Part shown: piece by piece, positions 8,764 to 16,356 of the stretch
Position numbering within the stretch: the stretch's first letter is position 1
Layout of the letters: every line of letters starts with the position of its first letter
Position numbers and translations under genes: made by a program
Origin: Dryocola sp032000125
GTDB lineage: Bacteria; Pseudomonadota; Gammaproteobacteria; Enterobacterales; Enterobacteriaceae
Assembly (NCBI GenBank): GCA_032000125.1
Contig: DAMALH010000001.1
Location: 62,001-126,000, forward strand
DNA: 64,000 nt
Direction: 5' to 3'
The notes under the pieces: model-generated
Told to the model about the DNA's origin: nothing
What the model saw: only the letters and a program-made list of their open reading frames with translations
The model's database searches: none

Positions 8764-9300
8764 CTACTCGTCCAGCAGCACGACTTTGCCAACGTATGGC
8801 AGATGACGATAGCGCTGAGCGTAATCAATACCGTAACCCACCACAAATTCGTCGGGGATTGAGAAACCCACCCACTCAACGTTGACTTCCACTTCGCGGC
8901 GCTCTGGTTTATCCAGCAATGTGCAGATAGCGAGGGATTTTGGCTGACGCAGGCTGAGGATTTCACGCACTTTGCTTAACGTGTTGCCGGAATCGATGAT
9001 GTCTTCAACGATCAACACGTCTTTACCGCGAATGTCTTCATCCAGGTCTTTAAGGATTTTCACATCGCGGGTAGTGGACATGCCGCTGCCGTAGCTGGAG
9101 GCGGTCATAAAATCCACTTCATGAGGCACCTGCACTTCACGGCACAGGTCTGCCATAAACATAAACGAACCGCGCAGTAACCCTACCAGCACCATATCAC
9201 TACCGCTGTCGCGATAGTGCTCGCTTATCAGGCGGCCGAGCTCAGCGATGCGGGCTTTAATTTCCGTTTCCGGAATCATGACTTCAACAGTATGTTTCAT
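8764..9300 (-). CDS. hpt: hypoxanthine phosphoribosyltransferase
   Basis: Hpt salvages hypoxanthine, and weakly guanine, to nucleotides using PRPP. The PRPP-binding signature is VLIVEDIIDSGNTL, and the flexible-loop Ser-Tyr pair is in TASSYGSG. The chosen ATG gives MKHTVEVMIPE and 178 residues. An ATG four codons upstream (9312) is also possible. It is divergent from gcd. The intergenic region holds a consensus CRP box. Confidence 0.95.
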   Translation of the reverse strand: MKHTVEVMIPETEIKARIAELGRLISEHYRDSGSDMVLVGLLRGSFMFMADLCREVQVPHEVDFMTASSYGSGMSTTRDVKILKDLDEDIRGKDVLIVEDIIDSGNTLSKVREILSLRQPKSLAICTLLDKPERREVEVNVEWVGFSIPDEFVVGYGIDYAQRYRHLPYVGKVVLLDE

Positions 9301-9428
9301 CTCTATAACCATATGATTTTAAAAACAAATCATTTAATGTCGGTTCAGGTTAATCCAACACAAAATATTCAGGCCCGCAGTATAACAGCAAAACACAATT
9401 GCATGCGTTTTCGATAAAAAGCCATTTA

Positions 9429-9444
9429 TGTGATGCAGCTCACA
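9429..9444. promoter_or_regulatory. consensus CRP-cAMP binding site between hpt and gcd
   Basis: TGTGATGCAGCTCACA has both half-sites TGTGA and TCACA at the exact 6-bp spacing. It is 53 bp before the chosen gcd start and about 129 bp from the hpt start. In E. coli gcd is known to be under negative cAMP-CRP control, which fits a site this close to the gcd start. Confidence 0.85.
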
Positions 9445-9496
9445 CATGTTAATAACTATAATTAATTGCTATCAAACTTTTAAGAGCGTGATAATT

Positions 9497-11878
9497 GTGA
9501 AAATTAATAACTCGGGATCGCGTGTTCTCGCGACCTTATCAGCCCTGTTCGCGATACTTACCGGGCTTTATTTGCTTATTGGCGGGATATGGTTAGTGGC
9601 AATTGGTGGGTCGTATTACTACCCTATTGCCGGGGTGGTGATGCTTGTCACCGCCTGGTTACTTTGGCAACGCAAAGCGCTGGCCCTGTGGATTTATGCC
9701 GCATTGCTGCTTTGCACCCTGGCATGGGCCGTCTGGGAAGTCGGTTTCGATTTCTGGGCGCTTACGCCGCGTTTAGACGTGCTGTTCTTCTTTGGCGTGT
9801 GGCTGCTGCTGCCTTTTGTCTACCGCCAGTTAATCCTGCCCGCCGCGGGTGCCGCGCCGGCGTTAGGTGCCGTTCTGGCTATCACCGTTGTGGCCCTGAT
9901 TTGGGCGGTATTTAACGACCCGCAGGAAATTAACGGCACGCTTAGCGCGGACGCAGCCGTCTCTGCCGCGCCGGCTTCCGCGATTCCTGATGCTGACTGG
10001 CCCGCTTATGGCCGCAATCAGGAAGGCCAGCGCTACTCTCCTTTGAAACAGATCAACGATAAAAACGTCGGTCAGCTGAAAGAGGCCTGGTCGTTCCAGA
10101 CTGGCGATGTGAAGCGTCCAACCGATCCGGGCGAAATCACCAACGAAGTTACCCCGATCAAAATCCGCGACACGCTTTACCTGTGTACCGCGCACCAGCA
10201 GCTTTTCGCGCTGGATGCCGCAACGGGCAAGCAGAAGTGGAAATTCGATCCGCGTATGGATACTAATCCTTCGTTCCAGCACGTGACCTGCCGTGGTGTT
10301 TCTTACCACGAAGCTACCGCAGATAACGCCAGCCCGGACGTCGTTTCAGACTGCCCGCGTCGTATCCTTCTGCCGGTGAACGACGGTCGCCTGTTTGCCT
10401 TAAACGCTGATAATGGTCAGCTATGCGAAAGCTTCGGTAACAAAGGCATTCTGAACCTGCAGACCAATATGCCGATTACGACGCCAGGCATGTACGAGCC
10501 GACGTCACCGCCAATCATTACCGATAAAGTGATTGTCATTGCAGGTGCGGTAACGGATAACTTCTCCACCCGCGAGCCATCTGGCGTCATTCGTGGTTTT
10601 GATGTGAACAGCGGCAAACTGCTGTGGGCATTCGATCCGGGTGCAAAAGACCCTAACGCGATGTCAGGCGATGAGCACCACTTCTCCATCAACTCACCGA
10701 ACTCCTGGGCGCCGGCCGCTTACGATGCCAAACTGGATCTGGTTTATCTGCCGATGGGCGTGACTACACCGGATATATGGGGCGGTAACCGCACGCCGGA
10801 ACAGGAGCGCTATGCCAGCAGTATTCTGGCGCTGAACGCAACGACCGGTAAACTGGCGTGGTCCTATCAAACCGTGCACCACGACCTGTGGGACATGGAT
10901 ATGCCGGCTCAGCCAACGCTTGCGGATATCACCGATAAGAACGGCAACACCGTTCCGGTAATCTACGCGCCGGCGAAAACCGGTAATATCTTTGTACTGG
11001 ATCGTCGTGACGGCAAACTGGTTGTTCCGGCGCCGGAAAAACCGGTACCGCAGGGCGCGGCGAAAGGCGATTACGTTACGCCTACCCAGCCGTTCTCCGA
11101 TTTGAGCTTCCGTCCGAAGAAAGATCTGAGCGGTGCGGATATGTGGGGCGCGACAATCTACGATCAGATGGTCTGCCGCATTATCTTCCACAAGCTGCGC
11201 TATGAAGGCATCTTCACGCCGCCATCTGAGCAAGGCACGCTGGTATTCCCTGGCAACCTGGGGATGTTTGAGTGGGGCGGTATTTCTGTCGATCCTGCCC
11301 GTCAGGTAGCCATTGCCAACCCAATGGCGCTGCCGTTTGTCTCTAAACTGATGCCGCGTGGCCCGGGTAACCCAATGGAGCCGCCTGCAGATGGGCAAGG
11401 CACCGGTTCTGAGCTAGGTATTCAGCCGCAGTATGGCGTGCCTTACGGCGTAACGCTCAACCCGTTCCTCTCTCCGTTCGGCTTACCCTGTAAGCAGCCG
11501 GCGTGGGGCTACATCTCCGCGGTGGATCTGAAAACCAACGAAGTGGTGTGGAAAAAACGTATCGGTACCGTACGTGACAGCTCGCCGTTGCCGCTGCCGT
11601 TCAAAATGGGGATGCCGATGCTGGGTGGGCCGATTTCCACCGCGGGTAACGTCCTGTTCATTGGCGCAACCGCAGACAACTACCTGCGTGCTTATAACAT
11701 GAGCAACGGTGAAAAACTGTGGCAAGCCCGCCTGCCGGCCGGTGGCCAGGCAACGCCGATGACTTATGAAGTAAACGGCAAACAGTACGTGGTGATTTCC
11801 GCAGGCGGCCACGGCTCCTTCGGGACGAAGATGGGCGATTACATCGTCGCCTACGCTTTGCCGGATGACGCTAAGTAA
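9497..11878 (+). CDS. gcd: PQQ-dependent membrane glucose dehydrogenase
   Basis: Gcd oxidises glucose to gluconolactone in the periplasm and passes electrons to ubiquinone. The first roughly 145 residues contain about five membrane helices. The PQQ beta-propeller follows, starting at DWPAYGRNQEGQRYSPL. The conserved segments WGGNRTPEQERYASS and HHDLWDMD, which contains the proposed catalytic aspartate (E. coli D466), are present, and so is the C-terminal GGHGSFGTKMGDYIVAYALP. I chose the GTG at 9497 (793 aa, against 796 in E. coli), which has AAGAG about 10 nt upstream. The frame extends to 9446 without homology. No pqq synthesis genes are in this window, so the cofactor must come from elsewhere. 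Confidence 0.94.
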   Translation: MKINNSGSRVLATLSALFAILTGLYLLIGGIWLVAIGGSYYYPIAGVVMLVTAWLLWQRKALALWIYAALLLCTLAWAVWEVGFDFWALTPRLDVLFFFGVWLLLPFVYRQLILPAAGAAPALGAVLAITVVALIWAVFNDPQEINGTLSADAAVSAAPASAIPDADWPAYGRNQEGQRYSPLKQINDKNVGQLKEAWSFQTGDVKRPTDPGEITNEVTPIKIRDTLYLCTAHQQLFALDAATGKQKWKFDPRMDTNPSFQHVTCRGVSYHEATADNASPDVVSDCPRRILLPVNDGRLFALNADNGQLCESFGNKGILNLQTNMPITTPGMYEPTSPPIITDKVIVIAGAVTDNFSTREPSGVIRGFDVNSGKLLWAFDPGAKDPNAMSGDEHHFSINSPNSWAPAAYDAKLDLVYLPMGVTTPDIWGGNRTPEQERYASSILALNATTGKLAWSYQTVHHDLWDMDMPAQPTLADITDKNGNTVPVIYAPAKTGNIFVLDRRDGKLVVPAPEKPVPQGAAKGDYVTPTQPFSDLSFRPKKDLSGADMWGATIYDQMVCRIIFHKLRYEGIFTPPSEQGTLVFPGNLGMFEWGGISVDPARQVAIANPMALPFVSKLMPRGPGNPMEPPADGQGTGSELGIQPQYGVPYGVTLNPFLSPFGLPCKQPAWGYISAVDLKTNEVVWKKRIGTVRDSSPLPLPFKMGMPMLGGPISTAGNVLFIGATADNYLRAYNMSNGEKLWQARLPAGGQATPMTYEVNGKQYVVISAGGHGSFGTKMGDYIVAYALPDDAK

Positions 11879-11916
11879 GCCTTAATTACCCTCTCCGCGC
11901 GAGAAAGGTAAGAATC

Positions 11917-11953
11917 AAAAATGCCCTCACCTTACGGTGCGGGCATTTTTTTA
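11917..11953. terminator. bidirectional terminator between gcd and cueO
   Basis: AAAAATGCCC and GGGCATTTTTTT form the outer stem, with an inner TCACC/GGTG stem. A runs to the left and T runs to the right serve the convergent genes gcd (+) and cueO (-). The right arm touches the cueO stop. Confidence 0.88.
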
Positions 11954-13492
11954 CGCCACGCCAAAGCCAAGCATCATGCCCGTATCTTCATGCTCAAGCA
12001 GATGGCAGTGCGCCATATACGCATGCTCAGCGGATGCCGGGTGATCAAAGCGCACCAGCACCTCGCTGCGACCGCCTTCTACGTGAACGGTATCCTTCCA
12101 GCCCTGGCGATGTGCGGCAACCGGCTGGCCGTTTTCGCTCAGAATGCGGAACTGCGTGCCGTGAATATGGAACGGGTGCATCATCATGTCGCCTTCACCT
12201 GAGATCGTCCATTTCTCGAACTTACCCTGCTGAGCGATAAAGGCCGGCGTCTTCATGTCAAAAGCCTTGCCGTTGATCTTGTTGGCATTATGGAAATCGA
12301 AATCGTGCCCCATCTGCCCGTGGTTCATCTTGCCGTGATCCATGCCGTAGTGATTCATCCCGGCCATGGCACGCTCACCGTATTTCTCCGTCAGCGCCTG
12401 CATGCCCATCATGTCGAGCATCGGGTCCATCATTAATTGCAGCCAGCGTTCGGTCAGGCCTTCAAGCGCAGGCAACGCAGGCACTTCTACCAGTTTATCC
12501 GGTAGCGTTCCCGAAGCGGGAATACGCAGCGGCTGAATGCGGGCGACCGGCACAGGTTTATCAAATGGCGCAACGGTCATGCCCATCTGCTTAACGGGCA
12601 GCGTGACAAGATCAAAAGGTTTGCCGTCGAGGGTATCCACCAGCACTTCGAAACGCTCGCCCATCAGCATCGGCAGCTCGGTAACTTTCACCGGTTCGGC
12701 CAGCAGCCCGCCGTCGCTTGCTATTACATACAAAGGTCGATTATCGCTGGCGGCAATCTTCAGGGAGCGGGCATTGCAGCCGTTTAGCAACCGCAGTCGC
12801 AGCCAGCCGCGTGGATTGGAATGCTGCGGATAGCTTACGCCGTTGCACAGCAAGGTATCACCGAACCAGCCGACAGCCGCGCTCATCACGTCCAGCTTGT
12901 AATCAATCTGCCCATCCGCGGAAAAAAGCTTATCCTGGATAATCAACGGTACATCATCGATGCCCCACTGCTTCGGCAGCATTAGCTGGCGGCTTGGGGT
13001 ATCTTCAATTAACACCAGACCCGCAAGCCCCATGGCAACCTGGTGCCCGGTTTTACCGTGCTGATGAGGGTGGAACCAGCACGTTGCCGCGCGCTGCTGC
13101 GGGGTGAACGTTACGCTGCGCTTTCCACCGGCGGCAATCACGCCTTGCGGGCCGCCGTCAACCTCTCCGGGAACCTCCAGGCCATGCCAGTGCACCGTAG
13201 TTTCTTCAGCCAGGCTATTATAAATATTGACGGTAACGGCTTCGCCCCCGGTGAGCTGTAAAGCGGGGCCAAGCAGGTTGCTGTTATAGCCCCAGGTGGT
13301 GGCGGATTTTGCCCCAAAGGCGGTCTGGCCGGACTGGACGGTTAAGCGGATACTGTTTTTGGCATCCGGCGCGAGTAAAGCGGGAACAGGTAACACAGGA
13401 CGATCCGCCGCCAGCGCCGCACGGCTCCAGGACGGCAGTGCGCTAAAAGCGCCAACGGCGGCGGAATATTTTAGAAAATCACGACGATGCAT
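11951..13492 (-). CDS. cueO: multicopper oxidase CueO
   Basis: CueO is a periplasmic cuprous oxidase that protects against copper. The N terminus is a twin-arginine signal (MHRRDFLKYSAAVGAF...SRAALA). All copper motifs are present: HWHGLE, WFHPHQHG, HPFHIHG, and HCHLLEHEDTGMM with the type 1 copper ligands. The Met/His-rich insert near residues 360-395 (GMNHYGMDHGKMNHGQMGH) is somewhat shorter than in E. coli. The start at 13492 is fixed by the Tat signal and gives 513 residues. The frame is open 41 codons further upstream, through the promoter. A CueR-type operator precedes the gene. Confidence 0.96.
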   Translation of the reverse strand: MHRRDFLKYSAAVGAFSALPSWSRAALAADRPVLPVPALLAPDAKNSIRLTVQSGQTAFGAKSATTWGYNSNLLGPALQLTGGEAVTVNIYNSLAEETTVHWHGLEVPGEVDGGPQGVIAAGGKRSVTFTPQQRAATCWFHPHQHGKTGHQVAMGLAGLVLIEDTPSRQLMLPKQWGIDDVPLIIQDKLFSADGQIDYKLDVMSAAVGWFGDTLLCNGVSYPQHSNPRGWLRLRLLNGCNARSLKIAASDNRPLYVIASDGGLLAEPVKVTELPMLMGERFEVLVDTLDGKPFDLVTLPVKQMGMTVAPFDKPVPVARIQPLRIPASGTLPDKLVEVPALPALEGLTERWLQLMMDPMLDMMGMQALTEKYGERAMAGMNHYGMDHGKMNHGQMGHDFDFHNANKINGKAFDMKTPAFIAQQGKFEKWTISGEGDMMMHPFHIHGTQFRILSENGQPVAAHRQGWKDTVHVEGGRSEVLVRFDHPASAEHAYMAHCHLLEHEDTGMMLGFGVA

Positions 13493-13526
13493 ATTCAGTT
13501 CCTTTAAGTCAGCAGGCGTGCCTGTG

Positions 13527-13557
13527 AGCATAAACCTTTCCCCAACGGGAAGGTCAA
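13527..13557 (-). promoter_or_regulatory. CueR-type (MerR-family) promoter of cueO
   Basis: On the minus strand a -35 element TTGACC and a -10 element TATGCT are separated by 19 bp. This is the over-long spacer typical of MerR-family promoters. The spacer holds a dyad with 8-bp arms ACCTTCCC and GGAAAGGT (7 of 8 positions pair). Copper-bound CueR is expected to activate transcription here. The -10 lies about 35 nt before the cueO start. Confidence 0.88.
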
Positions 13558-13637
13558 GTTTGCGCCAGATAATAAATCTCGTCGTGGTCCAATTAACTGT
13601 GATAACGTTTCGCATCTGATAAAAAGTGGTAGACGTG

Positions 13638-13985
13638 ATGAAGATGGGAGTTAGGGCGTTAATGTTGGGTGTTTTGCTGGCCTTTTCTACCAGCAGTCAG
13701 GCACTTAGCGAATCTGAAGCAGAAGATATGGCCGATCTGACTGCGGTGTTTGTGTTTTTGAAAAACGATTGTGGCTACCAAAACCTCCCTAACGGACAGA
13801 TTCGTCGCGCGCTGGTCTTTTTTGCTCAGCAAAACCAGTGGGATTTAAGCAACTACGATAGCTTCAACATGAAGGCATTGGGTGAGGACAGCTATCGCGA
13901 TCTGAGCGGCATCGCTATCCCTACGGCAAACAAGTGTAAGTCGTTGGCCCGTGACTCTTTAAGCCTGCTAGCCTACGTTAAGTAA
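13638..13985 (+). CDS. yacC: YacC, PulS/OutS-like exported protein
   Basis: This is a small exported protein of 115 residues, the same length as E. coli YacC. A signal peptide (MKMGVRALMLGVLLAFSTSSQA) precedes a mature part that is nearly identical to E. coli from ALSESEAEDMADL onward. Two cysteines (in NDCGYQNL and NKCKSL) could form a disulfide. It resembles pilotins of type II secretion, but no secretin gene is nearby and its role is unknown. I chose the ATG at 13638. GTG codons at 13626 and 13635 and an ATG at 13644 are alternatives. Confidence 0.88.
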   Translation: MKMGVRALMLGVLLAFSTSSQALSESEAEDMADLTAVFVFLKNDCGYQNLPNGQIRRALVFFAQQNQWDLSNYDSFNMKALGEDSYRDLSGIAIPTANKCKSLARDSLSLLAYVK

Positions 13986-14012
13986 CCCGCCCTCCCCGGA
14001 CCTGTGCTAAGG

Positions 14013-14038
14013 CAATAGCCGTGCATGCGCGGCTATTG
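14013..14038 (+). terminator. stem-loop between yacC and speE
   Basis: CAATAGCCG and CGGCTATTG form a perfect 9-bp stem 27 nt past yacC, followed by TTGTTGG. It probably ends yacC transcription before speE. Confidence 0.65.
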
Positions 14039-14093
14039 TTGGCTATCATGTTGCGCCCATTTTTCAAGGGTGTTAACAAAGAGGTGTAGGCCC

Positions 14094-14960
14094 ATGACCG
14101 AAAAAAAAGTGTGGCGCGAAACGCTGCATGAAACCTTTGGCCAGTACTTTGCCATCGACAACGTGCTGTATCACGAGAAGACGGAACACCAGGATCTGGT
14201 CATCTTCGAGAACGCCGCTTTTGGGCGAGTGATGGCGTTAGACGGCGTGGTGCAAACCACCGAGCGCGATGAGTTTATTTATCATGAAATGATGACGCAC
14301 GTTCCTCTGCTGGCGCACGGCCAGGCGAAACACGTGCTGATTATCGGCGGTGGCGATGGCGCGATGCTTCGTGAGGTCACTCGTCATAAGACCGTTGAAA
14401 GCATCACCATGGTGGAAATCGATGCGGGGGTAGTGGCGTTTTGCCGCCGGTATTTGCCAAACCACAATGCCGGAAGCTACGACGATCCGCGCTTCAGGCT
14501 GGTTATCGACGACGGCGTTAATTTCGTTAACCAGACCACGCAAACCTTTGACGTGATTATCTCCGACTGTACCGACCCTATCGGGCCGGGCGAAAGTCTG
14601 TTTACCTCCGCCTTTTACGAAGGCTGCAAACGCTGCCTGAATCCGGGCGGTATTTTCGTTGCGCAAAACGGCGTCTGCTTCCTGCAACAGGATGAAACCA
14701 TCGACAGCCATCGCAAGCTCGGCCATTACTTTGCAGACGTCAGCTTTTACCAGGCGGCGATTCCTACCTACTTCGGCGGCATCATGACCTTTGCATGGGC
14801 GACGGATAATCCCGCTCTGCGCCATCTCAGCACCGAAATCATCCAGGCAAGATTCCAGAAAGCCGGTATTGCCTGCCGCTATTACAACCCGGCAATCCAC
14901 ACGGCGGCGTTCGCTTTACCGCAATATTTGCAAGATGCGCTGGCGAGCCGGCCATCCTAA
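14094..14960 (+). CDS. speE: spermidine synthase
   Basis: SpeE transfers an aminopropyl group from decarboxylated S-adenosylmethionine to putrescine. The SAM-type pocket IIGGGDGAMLRE and the catalytic region DCTDPIGPGESLF are intact. The length is 288 residues, as in E. coli. The start ATG follows AAAGAGGTG by 9 nt (MTEKKVWRETLHETFG). It is followed by speD after 14 nt. SpeD makes the aminopropyl donor, so the two consecutive enzymes are in one operon. Confidence 0.97.
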   Translation: MTEKKVWRETLHETFGQYFAIDNVLYHEKTEHQDLVIFENAAFGRVMALDGVVQTTERDEFIYHEMMTHVPLLAHGQAKHVLIIGGGDGAMLREVTRHKTVESITMVEIDAGVVAFCRRYLPNHNAGSYDDPRFRLVIDDGVNFVNQTTQTFDVIISDCTDPIGPGESLFTSAFYEGCKRCLNPGGIFVAQNGVCFLQQDETIDSHRKLGHYFADVSFYQAAIPTYFGGIMTFAWATDNPALRHLSTEIIQARFQKAGIACRYYNPAIHTAAFALPQYLQDALASRPS

Positions 14961-14974
14961 GGAGGTGCTAAAAA

Positions 14975-15769
14975 TTGAAAAAGCTGAAACTACACGGCTT
15001 TAACAACCTGACGAAAAGCCTGAGTTTTTGTATCTACGATATTTGCTATGCCAAAACCGCCGAAGAGCGTGATGGCTATATTGCGTATATTGATGAGCTG
15101 TATAACGCAAACCGTCTGACGGAGATCCTCAGCGAAACCTGTTCAATTATTGGCGCGAATATTTTAAATATCGCCCGCCAGGACTACGAGCCGCAGGGTG
15201 CGAGCGTCACCATTCTGGTCAGCGAAGAGCCGGTCGATCCGCAAAGCATCGATAAGTCCGAACATCCCGGTCCGCTGCCGGACGCCATCGTCGCCCACCT
15301 TGATAAAAGCCATATCTGCGTGCATACCTATCCGGAAAGCCACCCGGAAGGCGGCCTGTGTACTTTCAGGGCCGACATTGAAGTCTCAACCTGCGGGGTC
15401 ATTTCACCGCTTAAGGCGCTGAACTATCTTATCCACCAGCTTGAATCCGATATCGTCACCGTTGATTACCGCGTGCGCGGCTTTACCCGCGACGTAAACG
15501 GCATGAAACACTTTATCGATCATGAGATTAATTCGATTCAGAACTTTATGTCCGATGACATGAAAGCGCTGTATGACATGGTGGATGTCAACGTTTATCA
15601 GGAAAACATCTTTCATACCAAGATGTTACTTAAAGAGTTCGATCTGAAGCATTACATGTTTCACACCCGCCCGGAAGACCTGAGCGAAGAGGAACGTAAA
15701 CTGATTACGGATTTACTGTGGAAAGAGATGCGCGAGATATATTACGGACGCAATATTCCCCCTGGCTGA
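14975..15769 (+). CDS. speD: S-adenosylmethionine decarboxylase proenzyme
   Basis: SpeD makes decarboxylated SAM for SpeE. It is a pyruvoyl enzyme, cleaved before S112 in DKSHICVHTYPESH, and both flanking residues are conserved. The length is 264 residues, as in E. coli. Translation starts at a TTG at 14975, preceded by a near-perfect AAGGAGG ribosome site. The E. coli gene also uses TTG, so this rare start is conserved and may limit expression. Confidence 0.97.
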   Translation: MKKLKLHGFNNLTKSLSFCIYDICYAKTAEERDGYIAYIDELYNANRLTEILSETCSIIGANILNIARQDYEPQGASVTILVSEEPVDPQSIDKSEHPGPLPDAIVAHLDKSHICVHTYPESHPEGGLCTFRADIEVSTCGVISPLKALNYLIHQLESDIVTVDYRVRGFTRDVNGMKHFIDHEINSIQNFMSDDMKALYDMVDVNVYQENIFHTKMLLKEFDLKHYMFHTRPEDLSEEERKLITDLLWKEMREIYYGRNIPPG

Positions 15770-15818
15770 TACGCTTGCGGCGGGTGAGGCTTTGCTTACC
15801 CGCCCTGTAAAGCCGCTG

Positions 15819-16181
15819 CTAGCGGTGATTTATAAACTCCCGGTAGGCATTTACCACCTGGAGGAAATCCTCCACGCCGCAGAATGAAAGGCTTTCTTCG
15901 TCGTAGTAACTCATGCCTTCTTCTATCTCGTCACCAGATATTTCCAGCTGATTGGCCCGGATAATCACTTCTTCGCCGTCGAGCCAGAGCGTATATTCAT
16001 GCCCGTTACGCTGCCACTGGCGTTCGCTGCCTTTAACCGACAGCACCGCCTGTTCTACCTCGTCCAGCAACGCCAGGTTGTCTTTTACTTCTTCGTTAAA
16101 CCAATGTCCCACCGCTTCGTGGCCCATCGACATACGCACCAACACCCGTCCGGTGACATCGCGCAAAAATTCATATTCCAT
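15819..16181 (-). CDS. yacL: YacL, UPF0231 family protein
   Basis: This is a small acidic protein of 120 residues beginning MEYEFLRDVTGRVLVRMSMG, the same length as E. coli YacL. The frame is open 52 codons further upstream, but that part has no family similarity and crosses intergenic repeats, so I chose the ATG at 16181. The function is unknown. It lies downstream of acnB on the same strand, separated from it by a terminator. Confidence 0.9.
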   Translation of the reverse strand: MEYEFLRDVTGRVLVRMSMGHEAVGHWFNEEVKDNLALLDEVEQAVLSVKGSERQWQRNGHEYTLWLDGEEVIIRANQLEISGDEIEEGMSYYDEESLSFCGVEDFLQVVNAYREFINHR

Positions 16182-16288
16182 GGTGTTTTCCTCTACAGAG
16201 CGAGGGAAAACCAGCACCCCTTCGCATATAGAGTAATTATCGCAGCAAAGACGGTGAAAAACAGTGTGGTAAGGAGAAGGTCTGGAAA

Positions 16289-16322
16289 TAAAAAAGGGGT
16301 GGAGCATGACGCCCTCACCCCT
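16289..16322 (-). terminator. acnB terminator
   Basis: On the minus strand AGGGGTG and CACCCCT pair across about 20 nt and are followed by TTTTTTATTT. A second hairpin (CTCTCCC-AAA-GGGAGAG, about 16330-16346) lies between it and the acnB stop. Confidence 0.75.
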
Positions 16323-16356
16323 TAGCGCCTCTCCCAAAGGGAGAGGATAACGTTTA

